Made by a program: the position numbers and the translations under genes. From Chryseobacterium glaciei (GTDB lineage: Bacteria > Bacteroidota > Bacteroidia > Flavobacteriales > Weeksellaceae), in assembly GCF_001648155.1 (NCBI RefSeq), contig NZ_CP015199.1:3357001-3421000 (forward strand): 64,000 nucleotides of DNA, in the 5' to 3' direction. The notes below the pieces were generated by a model. The model worked only from the letters and a program-made list of their open reading frames with translations, searched no databases and was not told the DNA's origin. Below are positions 56,604-64,000 of the stretch, one piece after another; the first letter of the stretch is position 1, and each line of letters opens with the position of its first letter.

Positions 56604-58322
56604 TTATTTGGTTTTGATAGAAATTTCGTTTTTTTCGTCGTTTACTTTGATATCAACGTCACCTTTCATCTTTTTGATGTTTGTTTTCATTGAATCAATT
56701 ACTTTGTCAGCCTGGTTTGCAGGAACTTTTTTTCCGTTAACGATGATGCTGTCTTTATCATCAGAACTATATTCAATGGTAGAACCGTTTACAGAGATTT
56801 TATTTTTCTCGATTCTGATATTTCCATTGTTGTAGTCATTATCCTGATCGTCGTCATTCATTCCGTCTGCGTTTAGATCTCCGTTAAAATCAATTCCGTC
56901 TTTCTTTACAGGGATTACGATTGTATTTTGAGGAACTACCAATTCATAATTGATGCTGTAATCTCTGAATCTGTGTTCGTAAGGGAACTTGATGTAATTT
57001 GGAAGGATAACTTTATTGTTAACAATTTCTACAGGAACGCTTACGTTAAGTGGAAGATTGTATCCTTTAGCTTCTTTTTTAATGATTAAATAAGGAGTTT
57101 TAATATCAGCTTTTCTTGTTACATCTACATGAATCCAGTCTTTTTCATAAACAGATACCTTGTCAGAATAAAGATCATCATCGTAACCTGTGAAGTTCTG
57201 AGGGATCGTTATTTGCTTGAAATCTACATAAATACTGTCTGAAGTTGTATTGATAGAAACCTCTTCTGTATCTTCTTTATGACCTTTTAAGAACATTTCT
57301 TTTTTAGCCATGCTGATTCCGAAGTAAGTAGAAATTGCGATCAATCCAAGGAATAATGCTCCTAAAACCCATCCTGTATTTCTTAATTTCGTTTTTGGAG
57401 AAATTAATTTGATACTTAACAATGCGAATATCATTGCAGGAATTAAACTTCCCAGAACGATCATTGCCATGATCACATATTTCATTCCGTCGTTATCGAA
57501 ATAGTAATTCATTTGGCTGATTGGAGGAAAATCACTGTTTCCCATAAATCCGAAACCTACAAATGAACCGATAAGGCAACCAAAAGCCATTAAGGCGAAG
57601 ATTCCTCCTAAAATATATCTTATTACATTCCAGATCCCGCTTCCGGCATTGTTGATGTAAGGTTTGCTTTCGATATAGATTTCTCCGACTCTTTGAGTAG
57701 ATTCATTAGCGAATTGTACTAATTTATTAGACTCATTTTTAAGATTGTCGAAGTTCATAGGCTTTCCCTTCATTTTCAGGAAATCTGCTGCAGTTTCTGC
57801 AGTTGGTAAAACAATCCAAAGAATGATGTAAAGTAATACCACTAATGAAGAAGAAATTGCTGCTGTAAAGATTCCAAGGATAAAAATTCCTAACCAGATT
57901 GCTCTCATTGCAGTAATGTCCATTCCAACGTAATGAGCTAAACCTGCGCAAACACCTGCTATTTTTTGTCTTTCAGGATCACGGAACAATTGTTTTTTAT
58001 CTGTGTATTCAGTTCCTGAAGCGCTTGCTTTCTTAGTATTTTTCTCAGAATAATAAGCTTCTTCCTGTTCTTCGATCTTTTCCGGAGTTCCGATCTGAGC
58101 GATTACTCTTTCAACATCGGTATCATTTACCACTTCACGTTTTCCTAAAGAATCTCTGAAAATTTCAACCATTCTTATTTCTATGTCATGCATTACCTCA
58201 TCTGCTTCCGAAGCGTCTAAAGAGCTTCTCAGTGCATTAAGATAATCGCTAAGCTTTATATATGCGTGTTCTTCTATTGTAAAAGAGAAACCTGCGAGTC
58301 CTATTGAGAGTGTCTTGTTCAT
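56604..58322 (-). CDS. PspC-domain membrane protein
   Basis: A 572-residue protein. The N-terminus (SIGLAGFSFTIEEHAYIKLS, DYLNALRSSL) is a helical regulatory part; PspC follows at about 112-175 (RQKIAGVCAGLAHYVGMDIT, AIWLGIFILGIFTAAI, LLYIILWIVLP); two further span pairs are at about 225-320 and 330-350; the C-terminal 200 residues form a beta-rich domain (VSVYEKDWIHVDVTRK, NVSVPVEIVNNKVILPN) of the adhesin-like or DUF2154 type. The gene is 10 bp downstream of padR, so it is the regulated partner. The role is presumably envelope-stress response. Confidence 0.85.
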   Translation of the reverse strand: MNKTLSIGLAGFSFTIEEHAYIKLSDYLNALRSSLDASEADEVMHDIEIRMVEIFRDSLGKREVVNDTDVERVIAQIGTPEKIEEQEEAYYSEKNTKKASASGTEYTDKKQLFRDPERQKIAGVCAGLAHYVGMDITAMRAIWLGIFILGIFTAAISSSLVVLLYIILWIVLPTAETAADFLKMKGKPMNFDNLKNESNKLVQFANESTQRVGEIYIESKPYINNAGSGIWNVIRYILGGIFALMAFGCLIGSFVGFGFMGNSDFPPISQMNYYFDNDGMKYVIMAMIVLGSLIPAMIFALLSIKLISPKTKLRNTGWVLGALFLGLIAISTYFGISMAKKEMFLKGHKEDTEEVSINTTSDSIYVDFKQITIPQNFTGYDDDLYSDKVSVYEKDWIHVDVTRKADIKTPYLIIKKEAKGYNLPLNVSVPVEIVNNKVILPNYIKFPYEHRFRDYSINYELVVPQNTIVIPVKKDGIDFNGDLNADGMNDDDQDNDYNNGNIRIEKNKISVNGSTIEYSSDDKDSIIVNGKKVPANQADKVIDSMKTNIKKMKGDVDIKVNDEKNEISIKTK

Positions 58323-58332
58323 AGCTTTGTTT

Positions 58333-58662
58333 TTAAATTTTTTGAGTGATTTGGTTTACAGAATCTGTTAATTCTTTCCAGGTATTTTGAAGTTCGTCCA
58401 AAAACAATTTGCCTTTTTCTGTTATTTGGTAATATTTTCTGGGTGGCCCTCCTGTAGATTCTTCCCATCTGTAAGAGAGAAACTCTCCGTTTTTCAGTCT
58501 TGTTAAAAGAGGGTAGAGGGTTCCTTCTACTACATCCAGCTTTCCTTTTTTCAGTTCATCTATCAGGTCGGAAACATACATTTCACGAAGGTTGATGAGA
58601 CTTAAAATACAGAATTCCAGAATTCCTTTTCGCATTTGCGCTTTGGTATTTTCGGTATTCAT
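58333..58662 (-). CDS. PadR family transcriptional regulator
   Basis: A 109-residue winged-helix protein: RKGILEFCILSLINLREMYV, then LDVVEGTLYPLLTRLKNGEF (recognition helix) and STGGPPRKYYQITEKGK (wing), followed by a dimer helix (LDELQNTWKELTDSVNQI). It controls probably itself and the downstream PspC gene. An inverted repeat ATTACA-6-TGTAAT overlaps the -7 box of the promoter (see 58739-58756). Confidence 0.9.
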   Translation of the reverse strand: MNTENTKAQMRKGILEFCILSLINLREMYVSDLIDELKKGKLDVVEGTLYPLLTRLKNGEFLSYRWEESTGGPPRKYYQITEKGKLFLDELQNTWKELTDSVNQITQKI

Positions 58663-58738
58663 CTTTGATAAGTTTTGTTAATTAGTTATATCCAATCAGA
58701 ATAAAATTCCTAGCTAGTTGAACCTATTCCGATTTTAC

Positions 58739-58756
58739 ATTACAAAGATATGTAAT
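58739..58756 (-). promoter_or_regulatory. Promoter with overlapping PadR operator
   Basis: ATTACA (58739-58744) and TGTAAT (58751-58756) form a perfect 6-6-6 inverted repeat. On the minus strand the -7 box TATCTTTG (58743-58750) lies inside it. A looser palindrome GTAATATGCAATAC (58764-58777) is just upstream. A dimer bound here would block polymerase, as expected for PadR autorepression. Confidence 0.55.
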
Positions 58757-58874
58757 TAAAATGGTAATATGCAATACAAAGTAGTGAAAAAATATAAATA
58801 AATAATGTAACTAATTGAAAATCAATATAATTATTTTTAATGTCGAATTTTTAGAATTGAATGTTTTGGAAAAA

Positions 58875-60215
58875 CTAAGCCAAATTATTGATAATTTTAC
58901 CTTTTAAGCTGATAGGTCTTAAGGTAACAAGAGCTTTTTTCTCTAATTTTTTCTGATATGATATAAATGTGAACCTTCTGTAGAATTTACGGACGATAAG
59001 AGCCATTTCCATCATAGCAAAATGCTCACCGATGCAAAGTCGAGGGCCGGCTCCGAAAGGATAGTAGGCGAAATTTTTAGAATTTTCATCCTCAAAACGT
59101 TCAGGAATAAACGAGTCCGGATGTTCCCAATATTTTGGATTTCTGTGAAGTCCGCTTATGTAAAGGATGATTAAAGTGCCTTTTGGCCACGAATATTCTT
59201 TAAAACTATCATCTTCTAAAGCTTCACGATCAATCGCCCAAGCCGGAGAATGCAAACGCATGGCTTCTTTAATGATATTTACAGTAAATGATTTCTTCAT
59301 TAAATTTTCTGAAGTAAAAACCATTTCTCCTTCATTTTCTATTTCTTTTTTTAATTTTTCCTCAGCTTTTGGGCTTTGGCTGATCTCAAAAAAGATAAAA
59401 CTTAAAGCATTGGCCGTAGTTTCATGTCCGGCAATGAAAAGGATGAGCATTTCATCAACAAGCTGTTCGTCCGACATGGGAAGTTGTGTATCTTCATATC
59501 TCGTCTGAATCAACATATCCAAAAGATCGTTCTTTTCCTCGCCCGAATTTCTTCTTTTGTCTAAAACACTTTGAATGATTGCTTTTGATCTCTTACTTTT
59601 TTCAATGTTTTTATCAATAACCCCGAAAATATTTAAGATATTAGTGTAAAAAGGTAAACGAACTTCTTTGGTAGAAACTTCCTGAACTTCTGTGATTATT
59701 TTGCTTAATTCATTCACTGTATTTTCGTCAACATCGGAACTGAAAAGGGTTTTCGCAACAATGTTAAAAGCCAGCGAATGAAAGAAATCGTACAAATCTA
59801 CTTCAGATTCGATTTTGAATGATTCAAGAGATTTATCAATTTCTTCTTCCATAATCGAAACAAGATTGGCAATTTTCGCCTTACCAAAACCTGGTTGAAT
59901 CAGTCTTCTTTGTTTCAACCAATCCTTTCCGTTGTTGGTCAACAGACCTTTCCCCAGATATTTTCCTAAAGTGACAGATTGTATTTCAGATTTTTGATAA
60001 TTTTTGTGATTTTGTTTTAAAATATATTCAACAAACTCTTTATCCTGAGAAAAGATGAAGTTTTTATCGGTAAAACTAGCTTTGATATAATAATTATCAC
60101 CTACAGATTGGTGGTTTCCGCTGATAACTTCCAACGGATGATTAAGCCCTTTAAATAAAGAATATAGCTTTCTTTTTCCTTTAATTTCTGCCGGATAATT
60201 AAACTCTGGATGCAT
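58875..60215 (-). CDS. Cytochrome P450
   Basis: A 446-residue P450: I-helix FIAGHETTANALSF, K-helix EAMRLHSPAW (E-x-x-R), PERF region SFIPERFED and heme-binding FGAGPRLCIGEHFA with Cys as axial ligand. The length and the absence of a membrane anchor fit a soluble bacterial class similar to the CYP102/CYP1-like group. The substrate (fatty acid, carotenoid or xenobiotic) is unknown. It stands alone, with no ferredoxin or reductase nearby. Confidence 0.92.
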   Translation of the reverse strand: MHPEFNYPAEIKGKRKLYSLFKGLNHPLEVISGNHQSVGDNYYIKASFTDKNFIFSQDKEFVEYILKQNHKNYQKSEIQSVTLGKYLGKGLLTNNGKDWLKQRRLIQPGFGKAKIANLVSIMEEEIDKSLESFKIESEVDLYDFFHSLAFNIVAKTLFSSDVDENTVNELSKIITEVQEVSTKEVRLPFYTNILNIFGVIDKNIEKSKRSKAIIQSVLDKRRNSGEEKNDLLDMLIQTRYEDTQLPMSDEQLVDEMLILFIAGHETTANALSFIFFEISQSPKAEEKLKKEIENEGEMVFTSENLMKKSFTVNIIKEAMRLHSPAWAIDREALEDDSFKEYSWPKGTLIILYISGLHRNPKYWEHPDSFIPERFEDENSKNFAYYPFGAGPRLCIGEHFAMMEMALIVRKFYRRFTFISYQKKLEKKALVTLRPISLKGKIINNLA

Positions 60216-60398
60216 GTTGAATATTTCTATTAAAAATACAATTAATCTCTTACATAAATGAGCTTTACAATCAAAACCCTTATTTTTGCAATATTATTTG
60301 GTTTGAATTTTAATTAAATATATCGTGGTGTCACATTTGGACAAAATTATTTTGAATTAAAAGATATATCCAATCAATCAATACTATAAAGAGTAAAA

Positions 60399-60989
60399 AT
60401 GAAGATACAGAAAGAAATCGATTTTATTTTAGCCGTTGATGCTTTAAAAAATGTACAGAGAAGAAATTACAATGCCGATGATTCAAGAAGAGAAAATACC
60501 GCTGAACATTCATGGCAGATTATTATTTTAGCTCAAATTCTTTTTCCATATGCGAAAAACAGAGCAGATATTGATTTATTAAGAGTAATCAGAATGCTTT
60601 CGATTCACGATTTAGTAGAAATTGAAGCTGGAGATACTTTCTTATTTGATGAAGCAGCAATGGTCGGGAAATTTGAAAGAGAAAGACAATCCGCTCAAAA
60701 TATTTTCGGAATTTTAGATGAACCTTTACGTACTGAGTTCTTCAATCTTTGGCTTGAATTTGAGGAAGAACAAACTCCTGATGCTATTTTTGCCTGTGCG
60801 ATCGACCGGATTATGCCATTCATCTTGAATTCTTATACCTCAGGAAAAAGCTGGACAGAAGCCGGAGTAACCGAAAATCAAGTCAGAAATATGTTGGAAA
60901 ATGCAATCAGCAGAGCTTCAGATGAAATGGGAGAAGCTTTTCAGTATTTAATGATTAAAAATTTAGAAACTGAGAAAGTTGTAAGATAA
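60399..60989 (+). CDS. HD-domain phosphohydrolase
   Basis: A 196-residue HD superfamily protein: RRENTAEHSWQIIILAQIL (H37), then MLSIHDLVEIEAGD (H70-D71) and a later Asp in CAIDRIMPFIL. This pattern fits the HDDC2/YfbR-like group, whose members act as 5'-deoxynucleotidases or related nucleotide phosphatases. It is monocistronic and divergent from the P450. Confidence 0.82.
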   Translation: MKIQKEIDFILAVDALKNVQRRNYNADDSRRENTAEHSWQIIILAQILFPYAKNRADIDLLRVIRMLSIHDLVEIEAGDTFLFDEAAMVGKFERERQSAQNIFGILDEPLRTEFFNLWLEFEEEQTPDAIFACAIDRIMPFILNSYTSGKSWTEAGVTENQVRNMLENAISRASDEMGEAFQYLMIKNLETEKVVR

Positions 60990-61033
60990 TTTTATACTAA
61001 ATATTAGGATAAATAATCAACTTTAACATCATT

Positions 61034-61057
61034 TTTGTCATTCCCGCAGGGAATCTA
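61034..61057. repeat. Half copy of GTCATTCC...GGAATCT-type repeat
   Basis: GTCATTCCCGCAGGGAATCT is a short imperfect palindrome of the same type as the arms at 32887-32953. It lies between the HD gene and a hairpin. Confidence 0.4.
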
Positions 61058-61114
61058 AATCCAATTTGTAGAAATACTAAAGTTTTATGATTGAAATTTT
61101 TTAGAATAAAAGAA

Positions 61115-61141
61115 GTTTCGGAGGCCAAAGGCCGCCGAAAC
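61115..61141 (-). terminator. GC-rich hairpin after the acyl-CoA thioesterase gene
   Basis: GTTTCGG-a-GGCC-aaa-GGCC-g-CCGAAAC is a strong stem, 13 bp before the thioesterase stop on the minus strand. Read that way it is followed by TTCTTTTATTC, a moderate T-rich tail. Confidence 0.55.
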
Positions 61142-61153
61142 CATAAAAAGGAT

Positions 61154-61537
61154 TTATAATATTTGAATTGGCTTCTTAAATTCATCAATCGCCACAAAAG
61201 TAAAATCACCAACAATTGCTCTTTCTCTTTCGTAAGAATACATTTGTTCGGTGTAGATTTCTACATTTACCTTCATACTTGTTGTTCCGACGTGAGAAAC
61301 TTTACCGATTAACTCCACAATAGTTCCTGCGGGAATTGGTCTTTTAAAATCTATCTTGTCGCTGCTTACCGTTACCACTCTTTTTCTGGCAAATCGGGTA
61401 GCGGTGATAAATGCCACTTCATCCATCAATTGCATCGCTGTACCACCAAAAAGGGTGTCGTAATGATTGGTTGTGTTAGGAAAAACCGCTTTAAAGATGC
61501 TGGTTTCAGATGCTTGAATTCTTTCTTCTGTAGTCAT
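61154..61537 (-). CDS. Acyl-CoA thioesterase (YciA/BFIT-like hotdog)
   Basis: A 127-residue hotdog protein: FPNTTNHYDTLFGGTAMQLMDEVAF (N and D/E active-site region), ITATRFARKRVVTVSSDKID and VGTTSMKVNVEIYTEQM. It is of the short acyl-CoA hydrolase type (YciA and brown-fat-thioesterase group). It is the first gene downstream of a cobalamin riboswitch, 127 bp from its 3' edge, and its ATG overlaps the stop of a 28-residue upstream frame (ATGA). The family is known; why vitamin B12 would control it is not. Confidence 0.85.
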   Translation of the reverse strand: MTTEERIQASETSIFKAVFPNTTNHYDTLFGGTAMQLMDEVAFITATRFARKRVVTVSSDKIDFKRPIPAGTIVELIGKVSHVGTTSMKVNVEIYTEQMYSYERERAIVGDFTFVAIDEFKKPIQIL

Positions 61538-61620
61538 ATTTCATTATTAATTAAAGCGAAAAGAACGAATATTGAAACAAACAGAAAATGACAGGAACAC
61601 AGAAATTCCTGAAAAACCAT
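61534..61620 (-). CDS. Possible 28-residue leader peptide before the thioesterase
   Basis: A frame of MVFQEFLCSCHFLFVSIFVL and eight more residues, hydrophobic, with its TGA overlapping the thioesterase ATG (ATGA). It begins 45 bp after the riboswitch core and contains a CAGGAA/TTCCTG hairpin (61592-61611). It might couple translation or be a gene remnant. Low certainty. Confidence 0.3.
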   Translation of the reverse strand: MVFQEFLCSCHFLFVSIFVLFALINNEI

Positions 61621-61664
61621 TGATCAATAAACTTCAGATCGCGAAAGTTTTTGTCTTAAAGAAA

Positions 61665-61820
61665 TAGGTAGGTCTCCTGACTCGTAACATCTTTATTTCC
61701 TTCCCATGCCTTGCACAGTGGATTCTTGATAAAGACTTTTCGTTACTTACAGTTGCGCGACAGTTCGTGATTTTCACACGATTCCCTTTTAATCTGCGGT
61801 TAAGCAGAACCAGTTTCTAA
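61665..61820 (-). ncRNA. Cobalamin riboswitch
   Basis: Read on the minus strand, the conserved core is clear: a 5' part with AAACTGGTT and TTAAAAGGGAA, a GTGTGAAAATCAC hairpin, ACTGTCGCGCAACTGTAA, then CCACTGTGCAAGGCATGGGAAGG (B12 box region) and the 3' edge GAGTCAGGAGACCTACC. These are the usual elements of the AdoCbl-class riboswitch. TATTTTTG at 61871-61878 is a plausible promoter. The next downstream gene is an acyl-CoA thioesterase, not a B12 transport or synthesis gene. Confidence 0.92.
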
Positions 61821-61870
61821 AAAGCCAGATGCCATCAGCTAGAAGCCAAAAGCAAAATAACTTTTCGGTG

Positions 61871-61878
61871 CAAAAATA
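61871..61878 (-). promoter_or_regulatory. Probable -7 box of the riboswitch transcript
   Basis: On the minus strand TATTTTTG, starting transcription about 45-50 bases ahead of the riboswitch core. The -33 region is a poor match (CGTTTATC). Confidence 0.4.
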
Positions 61879-61902
61879 AGGATTATATGAAAGATAAACG
61901 AA

Positions 61903-62724
61903 TTATTCCGGATTATTATAGATGATCTGGCTGATAACTTTTCCTTCTTTGATCGTCCAAAGCGTAGTATAACGGTTTTCTCCTGAGCCATTAATCATAT
62001 AAAGAAAGATGTGATCATTATCGATAGAAGTCACCCCAACGTTATTGAAATCCATTGTTGGCTGGAATAAATTTTTGACAGCTTCTCTCACAAAAACAGA
62101 ACCTCTTCCGGGTTGCTGTACTCTGATAGATTTTATTTCGGTCATGCCTTCAGGCAGTTCGTTGCCGATTCCCCATGGTTTTACTTTATCGATGGTAAGA
62201 ATTTTTCCGTTAGCATCTTTTACCTTTTTACGGTAACTCGCGTTGGATGGATAAACGTCAATAATAACTTTACTCCTCTGGTTAGCCGGAATTTTTGGAT
62301 CGGTGTTGTCTGTGAAAATAAGAGATTTTCCGTTTTTAGATTTGGTAGGAGTGTAAGGCGGTAACCGATCGATGTAAGCGATACGGTCTTTATTCACCAT
62401 ACCTTCTTTATTTAGAGAATCATACCTTACGAAAGGTTTTTCGGTGTCGTCTTTGTCTGGATATTTTATCCAAATCCATTCTGTTTCTCCGGGAGCGGGT
62501 TTTACATATACAAAAACATCTCCTCGGCGCATACGGATTTTATCCACAATTTTTCGGTAATTATCCTTAGCAACACGTACCATGGCATAGCCTTCTTCAG
62601 CTTTTACAACTCCAAAAGGAACTTTATTTTGCCCTTTCATTAAGCTTAAAGAAAAAACACTGAAAATTGATAAATAAAAAACTTTTTTTGCGGAAATCAT
62701 CATGAAAAATTTTTGACTCTTCAA
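61903..62724 (-). CDS. Secreted protein of unknown function
   Basis: A 273-residue protein; a signal peptide follows a short basic start (KVFYLSIFSVFSLSLMKGQ, cleavage probably before NKVPFG). The middle has VYVKPAPGETEWIWIKYPDK, RYDSLNKEGMVNKDRIAYID and a Lys-rich segment; the end has VREAVKNLFQPTMDFNNVG and a beta stretch with the look of an NTF2/SnoaL-like domain. No family is named with confidence. It ends 24 bp before the riboswitch promoter and is monocistronic. Confidence 0.6.
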   Translation of the reverse strand: MKSQKFFMMISAKKVFYLSIFSVFSLSLMKGQNKVPFGVVKAEEGYAMVRVAKDNYRKIVDKIRMRRGDVFVYVKPAPGETEWIWIKYPDKDDTEKPFVRYDSLNKEGMVNKDRIAYIDRLPPYTPTKSKNGKSLIFTDNTDPKIPANQRSKVIIDVYPSNASYRKKVKDANGKILTIDKVKPWGIGNELPEGMTEIKSIRVQQPGRGSVFVREAVKNLFQPTMDFNNVGVTSIDNDHIFLYMINGSGENRYTTLWTIKEGKVISQIIYNNPE

Positions 62725-62819
62725 ATATATAAATTAAATGCTTTTTCTGAACATAATTATATATTGTATTAATGATAAAAAGAAAGAGAATGCATATAAA
62801 CATTCTCTTTTTATGGTAA

Positions 62820-63305
62820 TTAATCGTTTCTAAGTTTCGCTTTTACGCCATTATTCTTAATAATCGTTCTCAGCATTACAATTTCTTGTTTTGTAAAATC
62901 CTTTTTAGGAATCATATTCATTGTTTGCAAACTATGATAAATAAGAAACCAATCTTTTAATTCTTTTACTCTGGAAACAGTGTTCCAATGAAAATCGTTT
63001 TCAAATGTTTCTCCTTCGGTTTTAATTTTATCTTCAACGAAAGTGTAAGAAATATTTTCCTGTATTTTTTTGTCTGAATAATAAGCTTTTTTAATGCTAA
63101 AATAACCTCTAATAGTCATGAAAACCCATAAAACAAGCAACCAGATGGAAGCATTTTTAAAAATATCCTGCTCATCGCCATCCAGAAAACCTTTAAATAT
63201 AAAAAGTAAAACAGCTATAATTGGAAAACCAAAAAATCTTATTAAAGAACTTTTTAAATAAAAAACCCAAAAATCTTTGAAAGTAATTTGTGTCTTTACA
63301 GTCAT
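62820..63305 (-). CDS. YcxB-like membrane protein
   Basis: A 161-residue protein with two spans (FGFPIIAVLLFIFKGF; ASIWLLVLWVFMTIRGYFSI) and a C-terminal cytoplasmic strand pattern: ISYTFVEDKIKTEGETFEND, FHWNTVSRVKELKDWFLIYH, NMIPKKDFTKQEI. This arrangement is that of YcxB-like proteins (two spans plus a PH-like domain). Function unknown. It lies 10 bp after the MutS2-like gene on the same strand. Confidence 0.72.
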   Translation of the reverse strand: MTVKTQITFKDFWVFYLKSSLIRFFGFPIIAVLLFIFKGFLDGDEQDIFKNASIWLLVLWVFMTIRGYFSIKKAYYSDKKIQENISYTFVEDKIKTEGETFENDFHWNTVSRVKELKDWFLIYHSLQTMNMIPKKDFTKQEIVMLRTIIKNNGVKAKLRND

Positions 63306-63315
63306 ATATTAATCA

Positions 63316-64000
63316 TTAAATCCTCTCTAATTCCTCAGCACTAATCGTCGTTTTGAAAGTCCCATAATTCACAATCACTTTGTTTCTGGAGATTTTTTCA
63401 ATCGTCCCGACGCTTGTACTTCCTGTGATACGAACACGTTGCCCGATTTTCATCCAAACAGCGCGGTCAGTTTGACGTTTTTCCTCTATTTTTTCGTTGG
63501 TTTCCGTTATTTTTTCAATGACATCTTCTTTTTTCAGCTGTTGCGTGATTTTTCTTTTTACAACTTGAAGTCTTTTCGTTTCATCTTTATCAGCACCGAT
63601 TTTCCTGAATTTTTCCTGTTCTAAAATTTTCACAAAATCTTTCACAACATCTTTTCGGGATCTTCCTTTTATGTAGCCGTCGATAAAGGTTTCAATCTTA
63701 TTTCCAAACTGAAGTTTACGATGTTCATCTTCATACAGCTTTTGGAAATTGAATAGTTTTTGTTGAAGCTGTTCATTCAATTTTTGGAGATTATCGCGCT
63801 TGTCTTCAACGGATTCTTTTCTTTCGGCAAGATCAGTTTTCAGTTTTTCAACTTCGAATTTTTCCTGCTGAAGTTTTACAATCGTTTTATCAAGATTTAC
63901 AATATCATGTTCCACTTTTTTCTTCGCAGAATGAATGATAAATCTAGGAATTTTATTCTTTTCAGCAACCTCAAACGTAAATGAACTACCAGCTTGTCCG
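63316..64000 (-). CDS. MutS2-like DNA-processing ATPase, C-terminal part (5' end outside window)
   Basis: The frame is open to the window edge, giving 227 residues here; an internal GTG (63915) is not the real start. GQAGSSFTFEVAEKNKIPRF is the end of the MutS ATPase domain, followed by about 90 residues of coiled coil (VNLDKTIVKLQQEKFEVEKL and on) and a small beta domain (GQRVRITGSTSVGTIEKISR, VIVNYGTFKTTISAEELERI), as in MutS2 before the Smr nuclease. The protein stops right there, so the Smr domain is absent. MutS2 binds branched DNA or stalled ribosomes; the role without Smr is open. Confidence 0.8.
   Translation of the reverse strand, partial: GQAGSSFTFEVAEKNKIPRFIIHSAKKKVEHDIVNLDKTIVKLQQEKFEVEKLKTDLAERKESVEDKRDNLQKLNEQLQQKLFNFQKLYEDEHRKLQFGNKIETFIDGYIKGRSRKDVVKDFVKILEQEKFRKIGADKDETKRLQVVKRKITQQLKKEDVIEKITETNEKIEEKRQTDRAVWMKIGQRVRITGSTSVGTIEKISRNKVIVNYGTFKTTISAEELERI

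Noticed and set aside
56500..56835. 111-codon plus-strand frame opposite the PspC gene end
   Set aside because: Ser/Phe/Leu-rich antisense shadow of the Lys/Asp-rich PspC C-terminus.
1..64000. CRISPR array, insertion sequence or restriction/defence island
   Set aside because: No regularly spaced direct repeats, no transposase and no recognisable restriction, toxin-antitoxin or defence operon were seen on either strand.

Overview
The window looks like a low-GC Flavobacteriia chromosome, most likely Chryseobacterium or a close relative in the Weeksellaceae. That is an inference from content: promoters of the Bacteroidetes type (TTG/TTTG, 18-20 bp, TAnnTTTG), a type IX secretion sorting domain, a PNGase F-type glycosidase, a YpdA-type (bacillithiol) reductase, a Bat aerotolerance operon, an OlsF-like ornithine-lipid synthase, a double-glycine-leader Cys-rich peptide and no useful Shine-Dalgarno signals. 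No 16S rRNA or marker set is present to fix the species.

Region 1 (1 to about 18,734) is the right part of a prophage. It holds a beta-helix tailspike, a convergent membrane O-acyltransferase (probable surface-antigen modification), a lysis cassette (small membrane proteins/holin, a single-gene spanin, an M15 endolysin), an Xre regulator, unassigned head/tail genes, a structured RNA, a 1,374-residue tape measure, a nucleotidyltransferase-fold protein, two large distal-tail proteins and a tyrosine integrase. The integrase lies beside the 3' end of tRNA-Phe(GAA), the usual layout of an att end. Head genes and the other att site lie to the left of the window. Two tRNA-Phe genes stand in tandem, each with its own promoter and terminator.

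Region 2 (19 to 38.5 kb) is ordinary chromosome: olsF-like, aspartokinase, fbp-menC, a convergent GG-leader peptide, a DUF900 hydrolase, glnS, an MFS carrier, YpdA, a lipoprotein, a glycosyltransferase, YfhO, DUF4834, DUF6263 and a dinB-like/unknown/rlmB operon.

Region 3 (38.9 to 50.9 kb) has two secreted proteins (one PNGase F-like with a T9SS tail), the moxR-GNAT-DUF58-batABCD operon and marC.

Region 4 (51 to 64 kb) has menF, a lipoprotein/sigma-anti-sigma fusion/beta-barrel cluster, a hotdog thioesterase, an acyltransferase preceded by a possible 20-residue amphipathic peptide, PadR-PspC with a visible operator, a P450, an HD hydrolase, a cobalamin riboswitch placed before an acyl-CoA thioesterase, a secreted protein, a YcxB-like protein and the 3' part of a mutS2-like gene.

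The items I would look at first are the phage RNA whose stem can also pair with the next gene's start codon (7296-7489), the cobalamin riboswitch in front of a thioesterase (61665-61820), the sigma factor fused to a membrane-anchored tail (52940-54046) and the Cys-rich GG-leader peptide (24570-24737).
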